Notes: generated by a model not told the origin, from the letters alone. Numbered from the stretch's first letter, positions 1 through 10,612 are shown. The stretch is 64,000 bases of DNA from Psychrobacter sp. NG254 (GCF_015277735.1 NZ_JADHDA010000007.1:1-64000); one strand, 5' to 3'. Numbers and translations are program-made.

Positions 1-45
1 TAAACTAATCTATTAGTCTCAGTAATGAGCTGCTAAGTTAGTCAT

Positions 46-77
46 AAAAAGGCCACCCTGTTTTGGGTGGCTTTTTT
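46..77 (+). terminator. Rho-independent terminator
   Basis: A 7-bp stem (gccaccc at 52-58, gggtggc at 65-71) with a 6-nt loop is followed by a run of T. An A run precedes it, so it could work in both directions. It presumably ends a gene lying left of the window, because no complete gene precedes it here. Confidence 0.8.
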
Positions 78-162
78 GTGGGTGTAGAGTATTGAGCCAA
101 TTTTCTATAAGCTTTGCTAATATCATTTAGGCAAGTCTAAGCAATAATAATAAGGGATCGTT

Positions 163-660
163 ATGTTTTTGATAGAGGCGCTACCGACTGATGTAGTCAT
201 GCGTAAGCAGTTGATTCATGCTGTATCAGATATCGAAGCTGAAATTCAGTCGCAAGATGCTTGGAATGATCAGGCTCTATCTGAATTACTCATGCAAGAC
301 AGTATCGATATGCTAATAGTCTATGGGCCAGAGAAAACTGAGCGAGCTGAAGAAAATACAGTGGTTGGCTACTGTTTATATCAAGTGGTTTTTGAGCAAG
401 CAGAAATTTTACGTATTGGTACCTATCCTGACTATCAGCGACAAGGCATCGCTTCACAGGTTTTTAGCAAGCTGCATAAATGGCTGGCAGAGAGTCAAGT
501 AGAGAGTCTTCTATTAGAAGTACGTGCAGACAACACTGCTGCAATCGCATTGTATGAGCAGCAGGGTTTTACCATTATTCATAGACGTAAAGGCTATTAC
601 CAACAGCCGCATCAGCTAGCAATCGACGCGCTTATTATGCAGCGTGTCTATACTGACTAA
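163..660 (+). CDS. rimI: Ribosomal protein S18-alanine N-acetyltransferase (RimI-like GNAT)
   Basis: The 165-residue protein is a GNAT acetyltransferase. The acetyl-CoA loop signature (RQGIAS, about residue 92) follows the strand containing EILRIGTYPDY, and the C-terminal part holds the RimI-like LLEVRADNTAAIALYEQQGF segment. RimI acetylates the N-terminal alanine of ribosomal protein bS18 using acetyl-CoA. Length is normal for the family. The ATG is supported by an AAGGGA ribosome-binding site about 9 nt upstream. The stop codon lies inside the first unit of an 8-bp tandem repeat. Another RimI/RimJ-type N-acetyltransferase remains possible, since the substrate cannot be read from sequence. 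Confidence 0.85.
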   Translation: MFLIEALPTDVVMRKQLIHAVSDIEAEIQSQDAWNDQALSELLMQDSIDMLIVYGPEKTERAEENTVVGYCLYQVVFEQAEILRIGTYPDYQRQGIASQVFSKLHKWLAESQVESLLLEVRADNTAAIALYEQQGFTIIHRRKGYYQQPHQLAIDALIMQRVYTD

Positions 661-692
661 CTGACTAACTGACTAACTGACTAACTGACTAA
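653..692. repeat. 8-bp tandem repeat overlapping the rimI stop codon
   Basis: Five perfect consecutive copies of ctgactaa run from 653 to 692, followed by a degraded partial copy (ctaactta). The first copy includes the TAA stop of rimI. The unit length is not a multiple of three, so gain or loss of copies would shift frames downstream but leave the first stop intact. Confidence 0.95.
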
Positions 693-790
693 CTAACTTA
701 CGGACTGAGCTGATATGTTTGATGAGGTGCTTAACGTTCTAACATCTGATTAAACACGTAAGACAAAGGTTCTAGTAGAGAAAAAGTATC

Positions 791-1249
791 TCAATCAATA
801 TTAAATGCATAGTCGATACTGTCAGGTATCTTTTTTTTGCATACTTCAATGTCCAACTGATAGGCTTTATCCGCTTTCATATGTCCTAAGATATCTATGC
901 GCTCGCTCAGCAGTTCTATCATGACGCTGATATTGGCTTGCTGCTTTTTGACTTGTGCCAGTTTTTGCTGGGTTAGCATCAGTTGCAGATCGACATCCAG
1001 TTGCCCATCGTAATAGTCGTTTAGGCTGTCTTTGATTTCCGTGAGCGTAAAACCGATGGCCTGTGCGCTTTTAATCAAATCAATCCGTTCGATACACTCT
1101 GAATCAAACTCGGTATATAGACGTGATCCTGCTTGGCGCTTTCGTGATTTTAGTAGCCCCAGCTGATCATAGTGGCGAACGGTGTCTTTGGTCGTATTGG
1201 CGCTTTTTGCCAGCTCTCCGATCAATAAAAACAATGTGTCAGTAGCCAT
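791..1249 (-). CDS. MerR-family transcriptional regulator
   Basis: The 152-residue protein has an N-terminal MerR winged helix (IGELAKSANTTKDTVRHYDQ, about residues 10-29, then the wing with RLYTEF) and a C-terminal helix rich in Q and K that would form the antiparallel coiled-coil dimer. MerR proteins bind between the -35 and -10 boxes and twist the promoter when their effector binds. Only one cysteine lies in the C-terminal part (IEVCKKK), so the classic multi-cysteine metal site is absent and the signal is unknown. A GAGG motif precedes the ATG. The gene starts 24 bp downstream of aat on the same strand, so it is probably the last gene of trxB-aat-merR. Confidence 0.85.
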   Translation of the reverse strand: MATDTLFLLIGELAKSANTTKDTVRHYDQLGLLKSRKRQAGSRLYTEFDSECIERIDLIKSAQAIGFTLTEIKDSLNDYYDGQLDVDLQLMLTQQKLAQVKKQQANISVMIELLSERIDILGHMKADKAYQLDIEVCKKKIPDSIDYAFNID

Positions 1250-1273
1250 AATCGCCTCGTAACGCTTTAGCCA

Positions 1274-2080
1274 TTATAATTGCTCTTGCCAAGGTTGTGC
1301 TGTACCGAGATGCGACACTGACAAGGGTTTATGAGAGTTGCTATGCCATTTGCTCCAGTGACCCGCTATCTGCGTGTCTAGTTGAGTCAAAAAATCAGCA
1401 CGCGGTAGAGTGGTGGCACCCAAGCTCATCAGATGGTCGTTTGGCAATTGACAGTCGACGAGTGCCACGTGGGTTTGTTCACACAATCGCATTAGGCCCC
1501 AAAAAGCAAGCTTTGAGGCATTGGACGCATGGTGAAACATCGATTCACCAAAATAGATATTGCCTATTTTTAACCCATATAATCCACCAACAAGTGACCC
1601 TGTCTCATCCCAAACCTCGATACTATGGGCAAATCCTTGCGCATGCAGTTCGGTATAGGCCTCAATCATCTCATCATGAATCCATGTGTGCTCACCTTCA
1701 GGCAGATCAGTATTGAGACCATCACTACGGGGTAGACTACAAGCATGTATAACCTCGTCAAACGCTTGGTTAAGAGTCAGCTGCCAACGCGTGCGACTTG
1801 CTTGTTTGCGTAGGGATTTGCTCGGTATATAGTCGGTTGGTACAATCACGCAGCGCGGTTCTGGGCACCACCAAGCGATCGGTTCATCTTCATTGAACCA
1901 AGGAAATAGCCCTTGAGCGTAGGCTGATATCAGTGTTTCGGGTGCAAGGTCGCCGCCCACTGCAACGATACCAACACCCTCAGGATCGACAGAGATGGGA
2001 CTTGGGAAGTCATAACGCCCAAGACTTTTTAAGGTCTCAGGCGTGATGTTTTTATTATTATATTCAGAGAGAGTGACCAT
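1274..2080 (-). CDS. aat: Leucyl/phenylalanyl-tRNA-protein transferase
   Basis: Aat moves Leu or Phe from aminoacyl-tRNA to proteins with an N-terminal Lys or Arg, creating the N-degron read by ClpS/ClpAP. The characteristic block GIVAVGGDLAPETLISAYAQ followed by GLFPWF and WWCPEPRCVI is near residues 36-80, and the GLYGLKIGNIYFGESMFH core follows. At 268 residues it is somewhat longer than the roughly 235-residue E. coli enzyme; the extra length is mainly C-terminal. Its ATG directly abuts the trxB stop codon with no spacer, so the two are almost certainly co-transcribed and may be translationally coupled. Confidence 0.95.
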   Translation of the reverse strand: MVTLSEYNNKNITPETLKSLGRYDFPSPISVDPEGVGIVAVGGDLAPETLISAYAQGLFPWFNEDEPIAWWCPEPRCVIVPTDYIPSKSLRKQASRTRWQLTLNQAFDEVIHACSLPRSDGLNTDLPEGEHTWIHDEMIEAYTELHAQGFAHSIEVWDETGSLVGGLYGLKIGNIYFGESMFHHASNASKLAFWGLMRLCEQTHVALVDCQLPNDHLMSLGATTLPRADFLTQLDTQIAGHWSKWHSNSHKPLSVSHLGTAQPWQEQL

Positions 2081-3172
<1,092 letters not shown>

Positions 3173-3292
3173 TTACAACGAATAAGGTTTTGCTGATTGC
3201 TATGGGATAATAACATAAGGGCATATCGCACAAAGTGCAAGTTTGCTAAAACAAATACAGGTATCATTAGAATCAAAGCATATATAGTCAAG

Positions 3293-3656
3293 TCTATATA
3301 AATCCGCTACATCGTTATCCTCGCTACGCATACTAGGGTCTGTTTGATATTCAAATGTGGTGCTGGCAGTCACTATTTTTTAGACAATATGCAGTGAAAT
3401 TTTTGATACCTAGTCATTCTAGGTGAAACAATTTCTCCATATATTGGCAAAAAAGAGTACTGCCCTGAAAGGCTGATGCTAAAATCACCCCAAACGTTGT
3501 TACAAAACTAGCCAAGGTCTCGACATTATCGTCGGTTTGCGCCTAGTTTGGTGCAATTTTAGCGATCAGCAGTCCTAATATTTGAATATCAAACAGACCC
3601 TAACGTATAACTTGCACTCGGTTTCCTTGTATCGAAATTATATTGAACTGACTATA
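3293..3656. repeat. 107-bp family repeat, copy F, split by a MITE
   Basis: The left part (3293-3335) and right part (3601-3656) together match the 107-bp family seen at 28957 and elsewhere: tatagtc at the left end, tcctcgct in the middle, cactcggt then ccttgta, and ttgaactgactata at the right end. The interior is interrupted at a TA by the 265-bp MITE. Without the insert the copy would be about 97 bp. Confidence 0.8.
3336..3600. mobile_element. 265-bp MITE, copy 1
   Basis: This non-coding element has perfect 21-bp terminal inverted repeats: the left end (3336-3356) begins gggtctgtttgatattcaaa and the right end (3580-3600) is its exact reverse complement. It is flanked by TA on both sides (3334-3335 and 3601-3602), a likely target duplication as made by IS630/Tc1-type transposases. 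A second copy of identical length, with about 16 differences by eye, lies at 9361-9625. No transposase is encoded. Confidence 0.93.
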
Positions 3657-4134
3657 GTCAATCCGCTAGAAAGGAGCGACAGTGCTGATTCGCGTAAAGC
3701 CTCTCATCAGCGTTTGCACTTAGCTACCTTGTAGCATTTATACTCGTAGCATTCGTGCATGGCATCAACGATAAAAGCCTTGAGACACACGTACCAAAAA
3801 CAGTAGTACGTTTATAGGATTTGTGCAAGATTATTAGCCATGCTCTGTTAGCCGTGTTTTGCTATCGGGTTGCTTTTTGCGCAAATCAGCCATTGATTTA
3901 CTTTCTTACACGCTTTCTTGATAAGAGTGTCGCCACTATACCTATGTATTTGTTATTATAAGAAGTTATGCCAAGTGTGATAGAGCCGAAGCGATACCGG
4001 TTATATCAGGGTCTTATGATAGGTACGTCCTCCCGACACTTTGCCAGCACTCTATGTCAGCACTCTATGTCAGCATGATTAGATTTAGTCATGCGTTGGC
4101 GACCATTTAGTATTAATAACAAGGCAGATCTTAC
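3657..4134. other. Intergenic region upstream of ftsK
   Basis: This roughly 480-bp stretch has no convincing gene. It must contain the ftsK promoter, but no clear -35/-10 pair could be picked. A 13-bp direct tandem duplication (cagcactctatgt, 4045-4057 and 4058-4070, plus a third partial unit) is the only evident structure. Confidence 0.6.
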
Positions 4135-7100
4135 GTGATATCAGCACCGCTTATTGAGTATTTAAAAAAGGGAATATTTACCCTTCTTGGGTTAATACTG
4201 GCAGTCTATTTATTTGTCATCTTGATGACCTATACCGGTAATGATCCGAGTTGGTCGCATATCAGCAGTGATATGACTACGATCAATAATATGGGTGGCC
4301 AGATGGGTGCTTGGTTATCGGATTTGCTATACAGCTTTTTCGGTTTTGGTGCATGGTGGTTTTTTGCGTTTGTGGTCTATGAGTCCATTCTTATTTGGTG
4401 GAACAATAAACCGACGTTTTGGCTCATGCGATTGGTCGCCTATGTGTTTTTATTATTAAGTGCCAGTGCGTTATTTGCCCAACTGGTTGCACTGGTTCAG
4501 CACATGACCAACCCTGCATCGACAGGTCTAGAGGGCGTAGCTGGCGGTATCATTGGACTTGAGTTGCAGGAGCGTTTGGCGCAATTGTTATCGCAGTGGG
4601 GGAGTGTGGTCTTCTTAGCCGTATTTGTCGCTATTACTTCGACTTTTGCGTTCAATGTGCATTGGCTTGCGATATATCAAAAAATTACAGCACTGTCATG
4701 GCTTGGATCAGGTATCAAAAATAAAGACACGGCTCAAAACTCACATAGCGATGAGTCACGCAGCAACGGTCTAAACGATGACAGCACTCTAGACGGTAGC
4801 ACTCTAAATGACACGACCAGTCAAAAAGCAGAGCATGAGCAGCTGCCACTTGAATTGCAACCGGCAGAGCATGCCAGTAATGCCCAAGCCTTTGGCAGTG
4901 GCGGTCGTTTTGGTCATGCATTATCAGATTTTTTGACGACGTCAGGATTGGCCGATAGCGTGAAAGCCTCTCTAGCAGTAGCAAAAGAAGCTGCAACCTC
5001 TAGTCATCAAAAAGAGCCGCAAGCTTCTACCGCTGCGAACAGTAGTGGCAATAGTAATAATAGCAGCAATGATGACACGAACAATGCTATGTCTGTCTCG
5101 ACGCCAAGTCCTGCTGTGGCACCGAATCGTAAAGTCGAGCCAAGCTTTGCATGGAATGATGTCAATACGGTTGATGACTTGCTGGCTCGTGAGCAAATGG
5201 CTCATAGCACAGACAGTACGGATAGCTTTGCTTCGCCGATACCTAATTATGCCAGTTCCCAGACCAGCACTTATGCAGCGCTTCAAGAAACGTTAGCTGA
5301 TACTAGCGTATCCCAGTCAGCTACCTATGACGAAGAAAGTATCTTTCAGCCAGCAGTGAATGAAGTGATCAATACTGCAACAATTAGTCAGGACATTGGT
5401 GAAGGGGAAGTGGTCGTATCAGACACTGAACTAGGCAATGAAACAGACACTGATAGCAAAAGCGTAGATAAGCTAGCAGAGGCATGGTTGGCTGAGCATG
5501 CTGATATATCAGATCCAGTGACTATTCAGGCAGTTGAGACCAAAGCGCCTACCATTCAGGCGGCTACGACTCAGACAGTTGATAGCGTGCAAAAAGAAGT
5601 AATCGAGCAACCAGTGGCAAAAATAAGCACGCCTGTACCAGAACCAACGCCGCAACCAGTATCAAAACCGGTAGTAGAAGTCACTACTGATTATTCAGAT
5701 TCGTCTGAGCATCAACCGTCCAATGAGGCAGACGTGCTAGCGGATAATGATGAAGCCTTTATCGCATCTGAAGCTACCGTCGCATCAGTACAGTCAGAGG
5801 TTGCGCCGGTAGTACCAAACACTTTGGATATGACGCCGACCAATACGCCACCTGCCAACCCAACATTACCACCAACAGCTAAATCAGTTGCTGTGGTTGA
5901 GTCAATGACTGAGACAGTCACTGCCCCTAAAGCCAATGTCAGTTTTGATATTCCTGAGGGCGATTCTAGCAACCATATTGCCGATATGATGCCAGATGAT
6001 ACAAGTGCCGATGTTGCTGCTCCTGTTATGCCGGATATCAGCGATGATGCAGCGTTCAGTACCAAGTCACGCTCAATGCAAACAGCGGCCTACCGTAGTA
6101 GTCTGACGCCGATTCCTGAGATGTCGATTTTAGACAAGCCAGATCCTGATCGCCAACCGAGTTACACCGACGAAAAACTGGTTGAGCTGTCAGAGCTGTT
6201 AGAAATCAAATTACAAGAGTTCAATGTAAAAGCATCGGTCGTCAACGCGATTCCGGGACCGGTTGTGACCCGCTTTGAGGTCGAGCTGGCGGCAGGGGTA
6301 AAGGCTAGCAAGGTCACCGGTATTTCACGTGATTTAGCGCGCTCGCTGTCTATGGCCTCTCTGCGTGTGGTTGAGGTGATACCGGGCAAGCCTTATATTG
6401 GTATCGAAGTACCCAATCCAAAGCGCGAAATGGTGCGCCTGATAGAGCTGTTAAATACTGAAAAATTCAAAGACCCCAAAGCGCAAATCAGCATGGCAAT
6501 GGGTAAGGATATTGGTGGTAAACCTATCATTACTGACCTTGCGCGTGCGCCGCATATGCTGGTCGCTGGTACGACAGGTTCTGGTAAATCAGTATTGGTC
6601 AACTCGATGCTGTTATCGATGCTACTCAAATACACGCCCAATGAGCTGCGCCTTATTTTGATTGATCCCAAGCAGCTTGAGCTTGCTAACTACAATGATA
6701 TTCCACATCTGCTAACGCCTGTAGTGACAGATATGACGGAAGCAGCGAGCGCATTATCATGGTGTGTGGCAGAGATGGAACGCCGCTATCAACTGATGAG
6801 CTTACTCAAAGTTCGTAAACTCGATGAATTCAATAAAAAAGTACGCGCCGCTGAGGCCTCAGGCAATCCTATGCTTGATCCGTTATGGCGACCGAATGAC
6901 AGCGTGAGTATCAGTCAAGCGCCCAAGCTCAAAACCTTACCGATGATTGTCATCGTTGCGGATGAGTTTGCCGATATGATTATGCAGGTCGGTAAACAAG
7001 CAGAAGAACTCATCACCCGTTTGGCACAAAAATCGCGTGCGGCAGGTATTCACTTAATGCTAGCCACTCAGCGCCCATCGGTCGATGTCATCACTGGTTT

Positions 7101-7584
7101 GATCAAAGCCAACATCCCAGTGCGTGCGGCACTGCGTGTTAACTCAAAAGTCGACTCACGCACGATCCTAGACAGTGGCGGTGCAGAAGATATGCTCGGT
7201 AATGGTGATATGTTGTTCTTAGGGCCAGGGCAGATTGAGCCCGACCGTGTACATGGTGCGTATGTCAGTGACGAAGAGGTCAACCGTGTCTGTGACGCTT
7301 GGCGTGAGCGCGGTGCACCTGACTATATTGATAACATGGCAGGGAACTTTGAATTGTCCAGTCCAGGCGGTAGTAGCAGTAGTGCCAATGCGTCAGGTGA
7401 AGACGATGACTTATATAACGATGCTGTTGCCTTTATCATGGAGACGCGTAAAGTTTCTGCTTCTAGCATCCAGCGTAAATTCAGTATCGGCTATAACCGT
7501 GCTGCCCGTATCGTTGACTCGATGGAAGAAGCAGGCTTGGTCAGTTCAATGGGTAAAAGCGGTAAGCGCGAGTTGCTAATGTAA
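4135..7584 (+). CDS. ftsK: DNA translocase FtsK
   Basis: FtsK couples chromosome-dimer resolution to septation: the N-terminus anchors at the division site and the C-terminal hexameric motor pumps DNA to dif and activates XerCD. Residues 1-185 hold about four membrane segments. Residues ~200-670 form a very long Ser/Thr/Asp-rich linker with little predicted structure. The motor carries Walker A GTTGSGKS (812-819) and Walker B IVIVADEFADM. The C-terminal winged helix (about 1085-1149, including SIQRKFSIGYNRAARIVD) reads KOPS sites. The start is GTG, with AAGGCAG about 11 nt upstream. At 1149 residues it is at the long end for the family because of the linker. Confidence 0.95.
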   Translation: MISAPLIEYLKKGIFTLLGLILAVYLFVILMTYTGNDPSWSHISSDMTTINNMGGQMGAWLSDLLYSFFGFGAWWFFAFVVYESILIWWNNKPTFWLMRLVAYVFLLLSASALFAQLVALVQHMTNPASTGLEGVAGGIIGLELQERLAQLLSQWGSVVFLAVFVAITSTFAFNVHWLAIYQKITALSWLGSGIKNKDTAQNSHSDESRSNGLNDDSTLDGSTLNDTTSQKAEHEQLPLELQPAEHASNAQAFGSGGRFGHALSDFLTTSGLADSVKASLAVAKEAATSSHQKEPQASTAANSSGNSNNSSNDDTNNAMSVSTPSPAVAPNRKVEPSFAWNDVNTVDDLLAREQMAHSTDSTDSFASPIPNYASSQTSTYAALQETLADTSVSQSATYDEESIFQPAVNEVINTATISQDIGEGEVVVSDTELGNETDTDSKSVDKLAEAWLAEHADISDPVTIQAVETKAPTIQAATTQTVDSVQKEVIEQPVAKISTPVPEPTPQPVSKPVVEVTTDYSDSSEHQPSNEADVLADNDEAFIASEATVASVQSEVAPVVPNTLDMTPTNTPPANPTLPPTAKSVAVVESMTETVTAPKANVSFDIPEGDSSNHIADMMPDDTSADVAAPVMPDISDDAAFSTKSRSMQTAAYRSSLTPIPEMSILDKPDPDRQPSYTDEKLVELSELLEIKLQEFNVKASVVNAIPGPVVTRFEVELAAGVKASKVTGISRDLARSLSMASLRVVEVIPGKPYIGIEVPNPKREMVRLIELLNTEKFKDPKAQISMAMGKDIGGKPIITDLARAPHMLVAGTTGSGKSVLVNSMLLSMLLKYTPNELRLILIDPKQLELANYNDIPHLLTPVVTDMTEAASALSWCVAEMERRYQLMSLLKVRKLDEFNKKVRAAEASGNPMLDPLWRPNDSVSISQAPKLKTLPMIVIVADEFADMIMQVGKQAEELITRLAQKSRAAGIHLMLATQRPSVDVITGLIKANIPVRAALRVNSKVDSRTILDSGGAEDMLGNGDMLFLGPGQIEPDRVHGAYVSDEEVNRVCDAWRERGAPDYIDNMAGNFELSSPGGSSSSANASGEDDDLYNDAVAFIMETRKVSASSIQRKFSIGYNRAARIVDSMEEAGLVSSMGKSGKRELLM

Positions 7585-7616
7585 ATCTGTTGATTCAAGT
7601 ATGGTCAATTAAAGAG

Positions 7617-7645
7617 ACGAGTCACAATAGTGGCTCGTTTTTTTT
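7617..7645 (+). terminator. Rho-independent terminator of ftsK
   Basis: A 9-bp stem (7617-7625 with 7630-7638, one G-U pair) and a 4-nt loop are followed by eight T. It lies 33 nt after the ftsK stop. Confidence 0.9.
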
Positions 7646-7818
7646 GTGAATTTTTCTGGTTAATTTTAATGAATGATTGCCTGAATGCCCAAATGACTAA
7701 TGAGTTTGTTTATCACTCATAAGTAGCAGTTTTTTATACTAAACTAAGAAATATGTATAAAATAAATACCTGCCATTATTAAAAATTTTAGGTCGTTACT
7801 CTCCAAGGAAGGTCAGTT

Positions 7819-9306
7819 ATGTTTAAAGAATATACTCAGTATGACGGTTTGGCTTTGGCATCGTTAGTCAATTCAGGTGAGGTCAGCGCAAAAGAGGTGC
7901 TCGATGCAGCGATTCACCAAGCAAACACACTCAATCCCAAATTAAATGCCATCATCCATCGCTTTGATGAGCGTGCTTATAATGCCGCGCAAGCGGGACT
8001 GCCAAAAGGTGCCTTTAACGGGGTGCCTTACCTACTAAAGGATTTGTCATTTAGCTTTGCTGATGAACCTATCACAATGGGCAGTCGTAGCGTCAATATC
8101 ATCTCAGAGAACGACAGTGAAATCGTCAAACGAATGAGAGCCACAGGCGTCAATACCTTTGGTAAGACCAACACGCCTGAGTTTGGTTTGATTATCACCA
8201 CAGAACCCAAAGCACATGGCGCAACGCACAACCCTTTTAAAAAAGGGTACAGCTCTGGTGGCTCATCGGGTGGTAGTGCGGCGGCAGTGGCCAGCGGTAT
8301 CGTACCGATGGCAGGAGCGGGTGACGGTGGCGGCTCGATACGTTTTCCAGCAGCATGGTGCGGTGCGTTTGGTCTCAAGCCTAGCCGTGGACGTAATCCA
8401 ATGGGGCCAGCCTATGGTGAAGGCTGGGAGGGCGCAGTAGCGGATCATGTCATTACGCGCTCCGTGCGCGATAGTGCCGCCATGCTAGATGCCACTAGCG
8501 GTGCGGAGACAGGTGCGCCATTTATCATTGCGCCGCCAGAGGGCACGTTTTTGCAAGCAGCGATGCGTGCACCTAGGCAATTAAAGATAGCTTTGCATCA
8601 GCAGCCATTGATTGCCAATACCAAAGTGGATCCAGAAGTGCTAGCAGCTCTTGAACAGACCGCTAAGCAGCTAGAGGCGATGGGTCATCAAGTCGTACAC
8701 GCTGAGCCAAACATTAATATCGAGCAGTTTTGGCATGATTATCTGGTGGTGGTCTGCACGCATACTGCCTTTACAATTGATAATATCGAGCGTCAGTTTG
8801 GTGCCCAGCATATCAAAAACCTAGAACCACAAACCTATAATATGGCGCTACTCGGTCGGTCATTGTCCGCAGTGGATTTGGCTCATGCCAAGCACGGTTG
8901 GCACCATAGCCAATATCAGACGGGTCTCTTACTAGAAGAGTACGACATGATATTGTGCCCTACGGTACCCACACCTGCGGTCAAACATGGCGTGCTACCG
9001 CCTAGCCGTATGGATGAGATGATGATGCGTAGTACTGAGGTGCTCAATAAAGGCTTTAATATGGGCAAGTATGCCTTTAGCTCAGGCATGATTGAAAAAC
9101 TAAGCGCACCTGTATTGGGCAAGATGGGCTTTACGTTACTGGGTAATGTCACAGGGTTGCCCGCGATGTCAGTGCCGGTGGCGATGAGCAAAAAAGGCTT
9201 GCCAATCGGTATGCAACTGATCGGGCGTATGAATGATGAGGCAACGTTGTTTAGCGTGGCAGGCGAGATGGAGCGCGCTGGTTTGTTTACTAAGCCTGCC
9301 TTCTAA
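7819..9306 (+). CDS. Amidase signature family hydrolase
   Basis: This 495-residue amidase-signature enzyme carries the Ser-cisSer-Lys triad: Lys74 (YLLKDLSF), cis-Ser near 150 within SSGGSSGGSAAA, and nucleophile Ser173 (DGGGSIRFPA). Such enzymes hydrolyse C-N bonds of amides; relatives include aryl acylamidases and cyclic-dimer hydrolases, and the substrate cannot be inferred here. It is not GatA: gatB and gatC are absent nearby and the C-terminal half differs. It is a single gene with a good AAGGAAGG ribosome-binding site. A 15-bp tandem duplication and a MITE follow it, separating it from the convergent dioxygenase gene. Confidence 0.9.
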   Translation: MFKEYTQYDGLALASLVNSGEVSAKEVLDAAIHQANTLNPKLNAIIHRFDERAYNAAQAGLPKGAFNGVPYLLKDLSFSFADEPITMGSRSVNIISENDSEIVKRMRATGVNTFGKTNTPEFGLIITTEPKAHGATHNPFKKGYSSGGSSGGSAAAVASGIVPMAGAGDGGGSIRFPAAWCGAFGLKPSRGRNPMGPAYGEGWEGAVADHVITRSVRDSAAMLDATSGAETGAPFIIAPPEGTFLQAAMRAPRQLKIALHQQPLIANTKVDPEVLAALEQTAKQLEAMGHQVVHAEPNINIEQFWHDYLVVVCTHTAFTIDNIERQFGAQHIKNLEPQTYNMALLGRSLSAVDLAHAKHGWHHSQYQTGLLLEEYDMILCPTVPTPAVKHGVLPPSRMDEMMMRSTEVLNKGFNMGKYAFSSGMIEKLSAPVLGKMGFTLLGNVTGLPAMSVPVAMSKKGLPIGMQLIGRMNDEATLFSVAGEMERAGLFTKPAF

Positions 9307-9336
9307 TAGTAGATGAGGAATTAGTAGATGAGGAAT
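9307..9336. repeat. 15-bp tandem duplication after the amidase gene
   Basis: Two perfect consecutive copies of tagtagatgaggaat (9307-9321 and 9322-9336) start one base after the amidase stop codon. Confidence 0.9.
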
Positions 9337-9360
9337 CTAATTTTGGATAAATAATGCTTA

Positions 9361-9625
9361 GGGTCTGTTTGATATTCAAATGTGGTGCTGGCAGTCACTA
9401 TTTTTTAGACAATATGCAGTGAAATTTTTGATGCCTAGTCATTCTAGGTTAGACAATTTCGCCATATATTGGCAAAAAAGAGAACTGCCATGAAAGGCTG
9501 ATGCTAAAATCATCCCAAACGTTATTGCAAGCCTAGCTAAGGTCTCGACATTATCGTCGGTTTGCGCCTAGTTTAGTGTAATTTTAGCGATCAGCAGCCC
9601 TAATATTTGAATATCAAACAGCCCC
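9361..9625. mobile_element. 265-bp MITE, copy 2, at the dioxygenase stop codon
   Basis: Same length and sequence family as the element at 3336-3600. The terminal inverted repeats have one mismatch (right end gcccc instead of gaccc). TA flanks both sides (9359-9360 and 9626-9627). Its last base plus the right TA form the TAG stop of the leftward dioxygenase gene. Confidence 0.93.
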
Positions 9626-10530
9626 TAATCAAAGCGATAGATATCCATGCCTAAGCTATGGTGTGCCATGCTTTGATGGACAACTGAGACGCGCTGACCT
9701 GTCCCTAATGCAAAAAACAGTGGCAGTAAGTGCTCATCGCTCGGGTGGATGTCTTTATAGTCAGGATATTGTTGCCAGTCGAGTGCAGTGGGAATGTCTA
9801 TCTTTAGCTGTTGGAGCAACCACTGCTTAAAGGCACTTGCTGTTTGATCGATACTGTCAGCCTCCCAACGCAATGCTTGCAAGTTGTGGGTGATATTGCC
9901 CGAACCAATGACGAGGATTTGCTCATCACGCAGCTGCGCAAGCTGTGCGCCTAACTGATAACAGGCGATACTGTCGTAGTGCTGCGGCAATGATATCTGT
10001 ACGATAGGCACATCTGCATCGGGATATAGGTGTCTGAGCGGCGCCCAAACGCCATGGTCACAGGCACGTACCGGATTGACACTACAGTTGATACCGCGTG
10101 CCGTGAGCTGCTGGGCAAGCGATTCAGCCAGGGCGGGCTGACCGATAGTAGGATACTGTAGCTCGTACAGCTCAGGCGAAAACCCTGAAAAATCATGCCA
10201 CGTTTTTGGCTGAGGATTGCTACTGATTTCAAGCTTGGCTGACTGCCAATGCGCGGACATAATGACGATGGCACGCGGTTTGGGTAAGTTCTGTCCGATA
10301 CGTGCCAGCGCACTGGTCGTGGCAGACTGTTCAATCGCTAGCGTCGGTGCGCCGTGCGAGATGAATAGTGCAGGCAGTTTGGCAGTATTGGCCGCTATCG
10401 TAGAGGTACTTTCAAATGCAGCAGCAGAACTAATAGGTGCTCGCACTTTACCGACAGACTCATCCTGTGGATGACGAGTCTGAGGGTTGTGGATTGAGCG
10501 ACTGGGTGTGGCGTTTTTTGGATATCTCAT
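9625..10530 (-). CDS. Class III extradiol dioxygenase (LigB/YgiD, DOPA-dioxygenase type)
   Basis: The protein matches the single-subunit LigB-like family that includes E. coli YgiD (4,5-DOPA dioxygenase). Metal-ligand histidines are visible in FISHGAP (His59), MSAHWQ (His94), the GSGNITHNL segment and the C-terminal HHSLGMDIY. These enzymes cleave catechol-type rings using a non-haem metal. The 301-residue reading has about 50 N-terminal residues beyond the usual family start (LPALFISHG). No good ribosome-binding site precedes the first ATG, so a downstream GTG start is possible. The stop codon TAG is supplied by the adjoining MITE; before insertion it would have been TAA. Confidence 0.85.
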   Translation of the reverse strand: MRYPKNATPSRSIHNPQTRHPQDESVGKVRAPISSAAAFESTSTIAANTAKLPALFISHGAPTLAIEQSATTSALARIGQNLPKPRAIVIMSAHWQSAKLEISSNPQPKTWHDFSGFSPELYELQYPTIGQPALAESLAQQLTARGINCSVNPVRACDHGVWAPLRHLYPDADVPIVQISLPQHYDSIACYQLGAQLAQLRDEQILVIGSGNITHNLQALRWEADSIDQTASAFKQWLLQQLKIDIPTALDWQQYPDYKDIHPSDEHLLPLFFALGTGQRVSVVHQSMAHHSLGMDIYRFD

Positions 10531-10612
10531 GCTGCATTTATTAGGGCATGCACTGGTTTTTCAATCTATTTGCTAGAGATATCGTGAACAAAAGCATGAC
10601 TGGGTATCTGAC

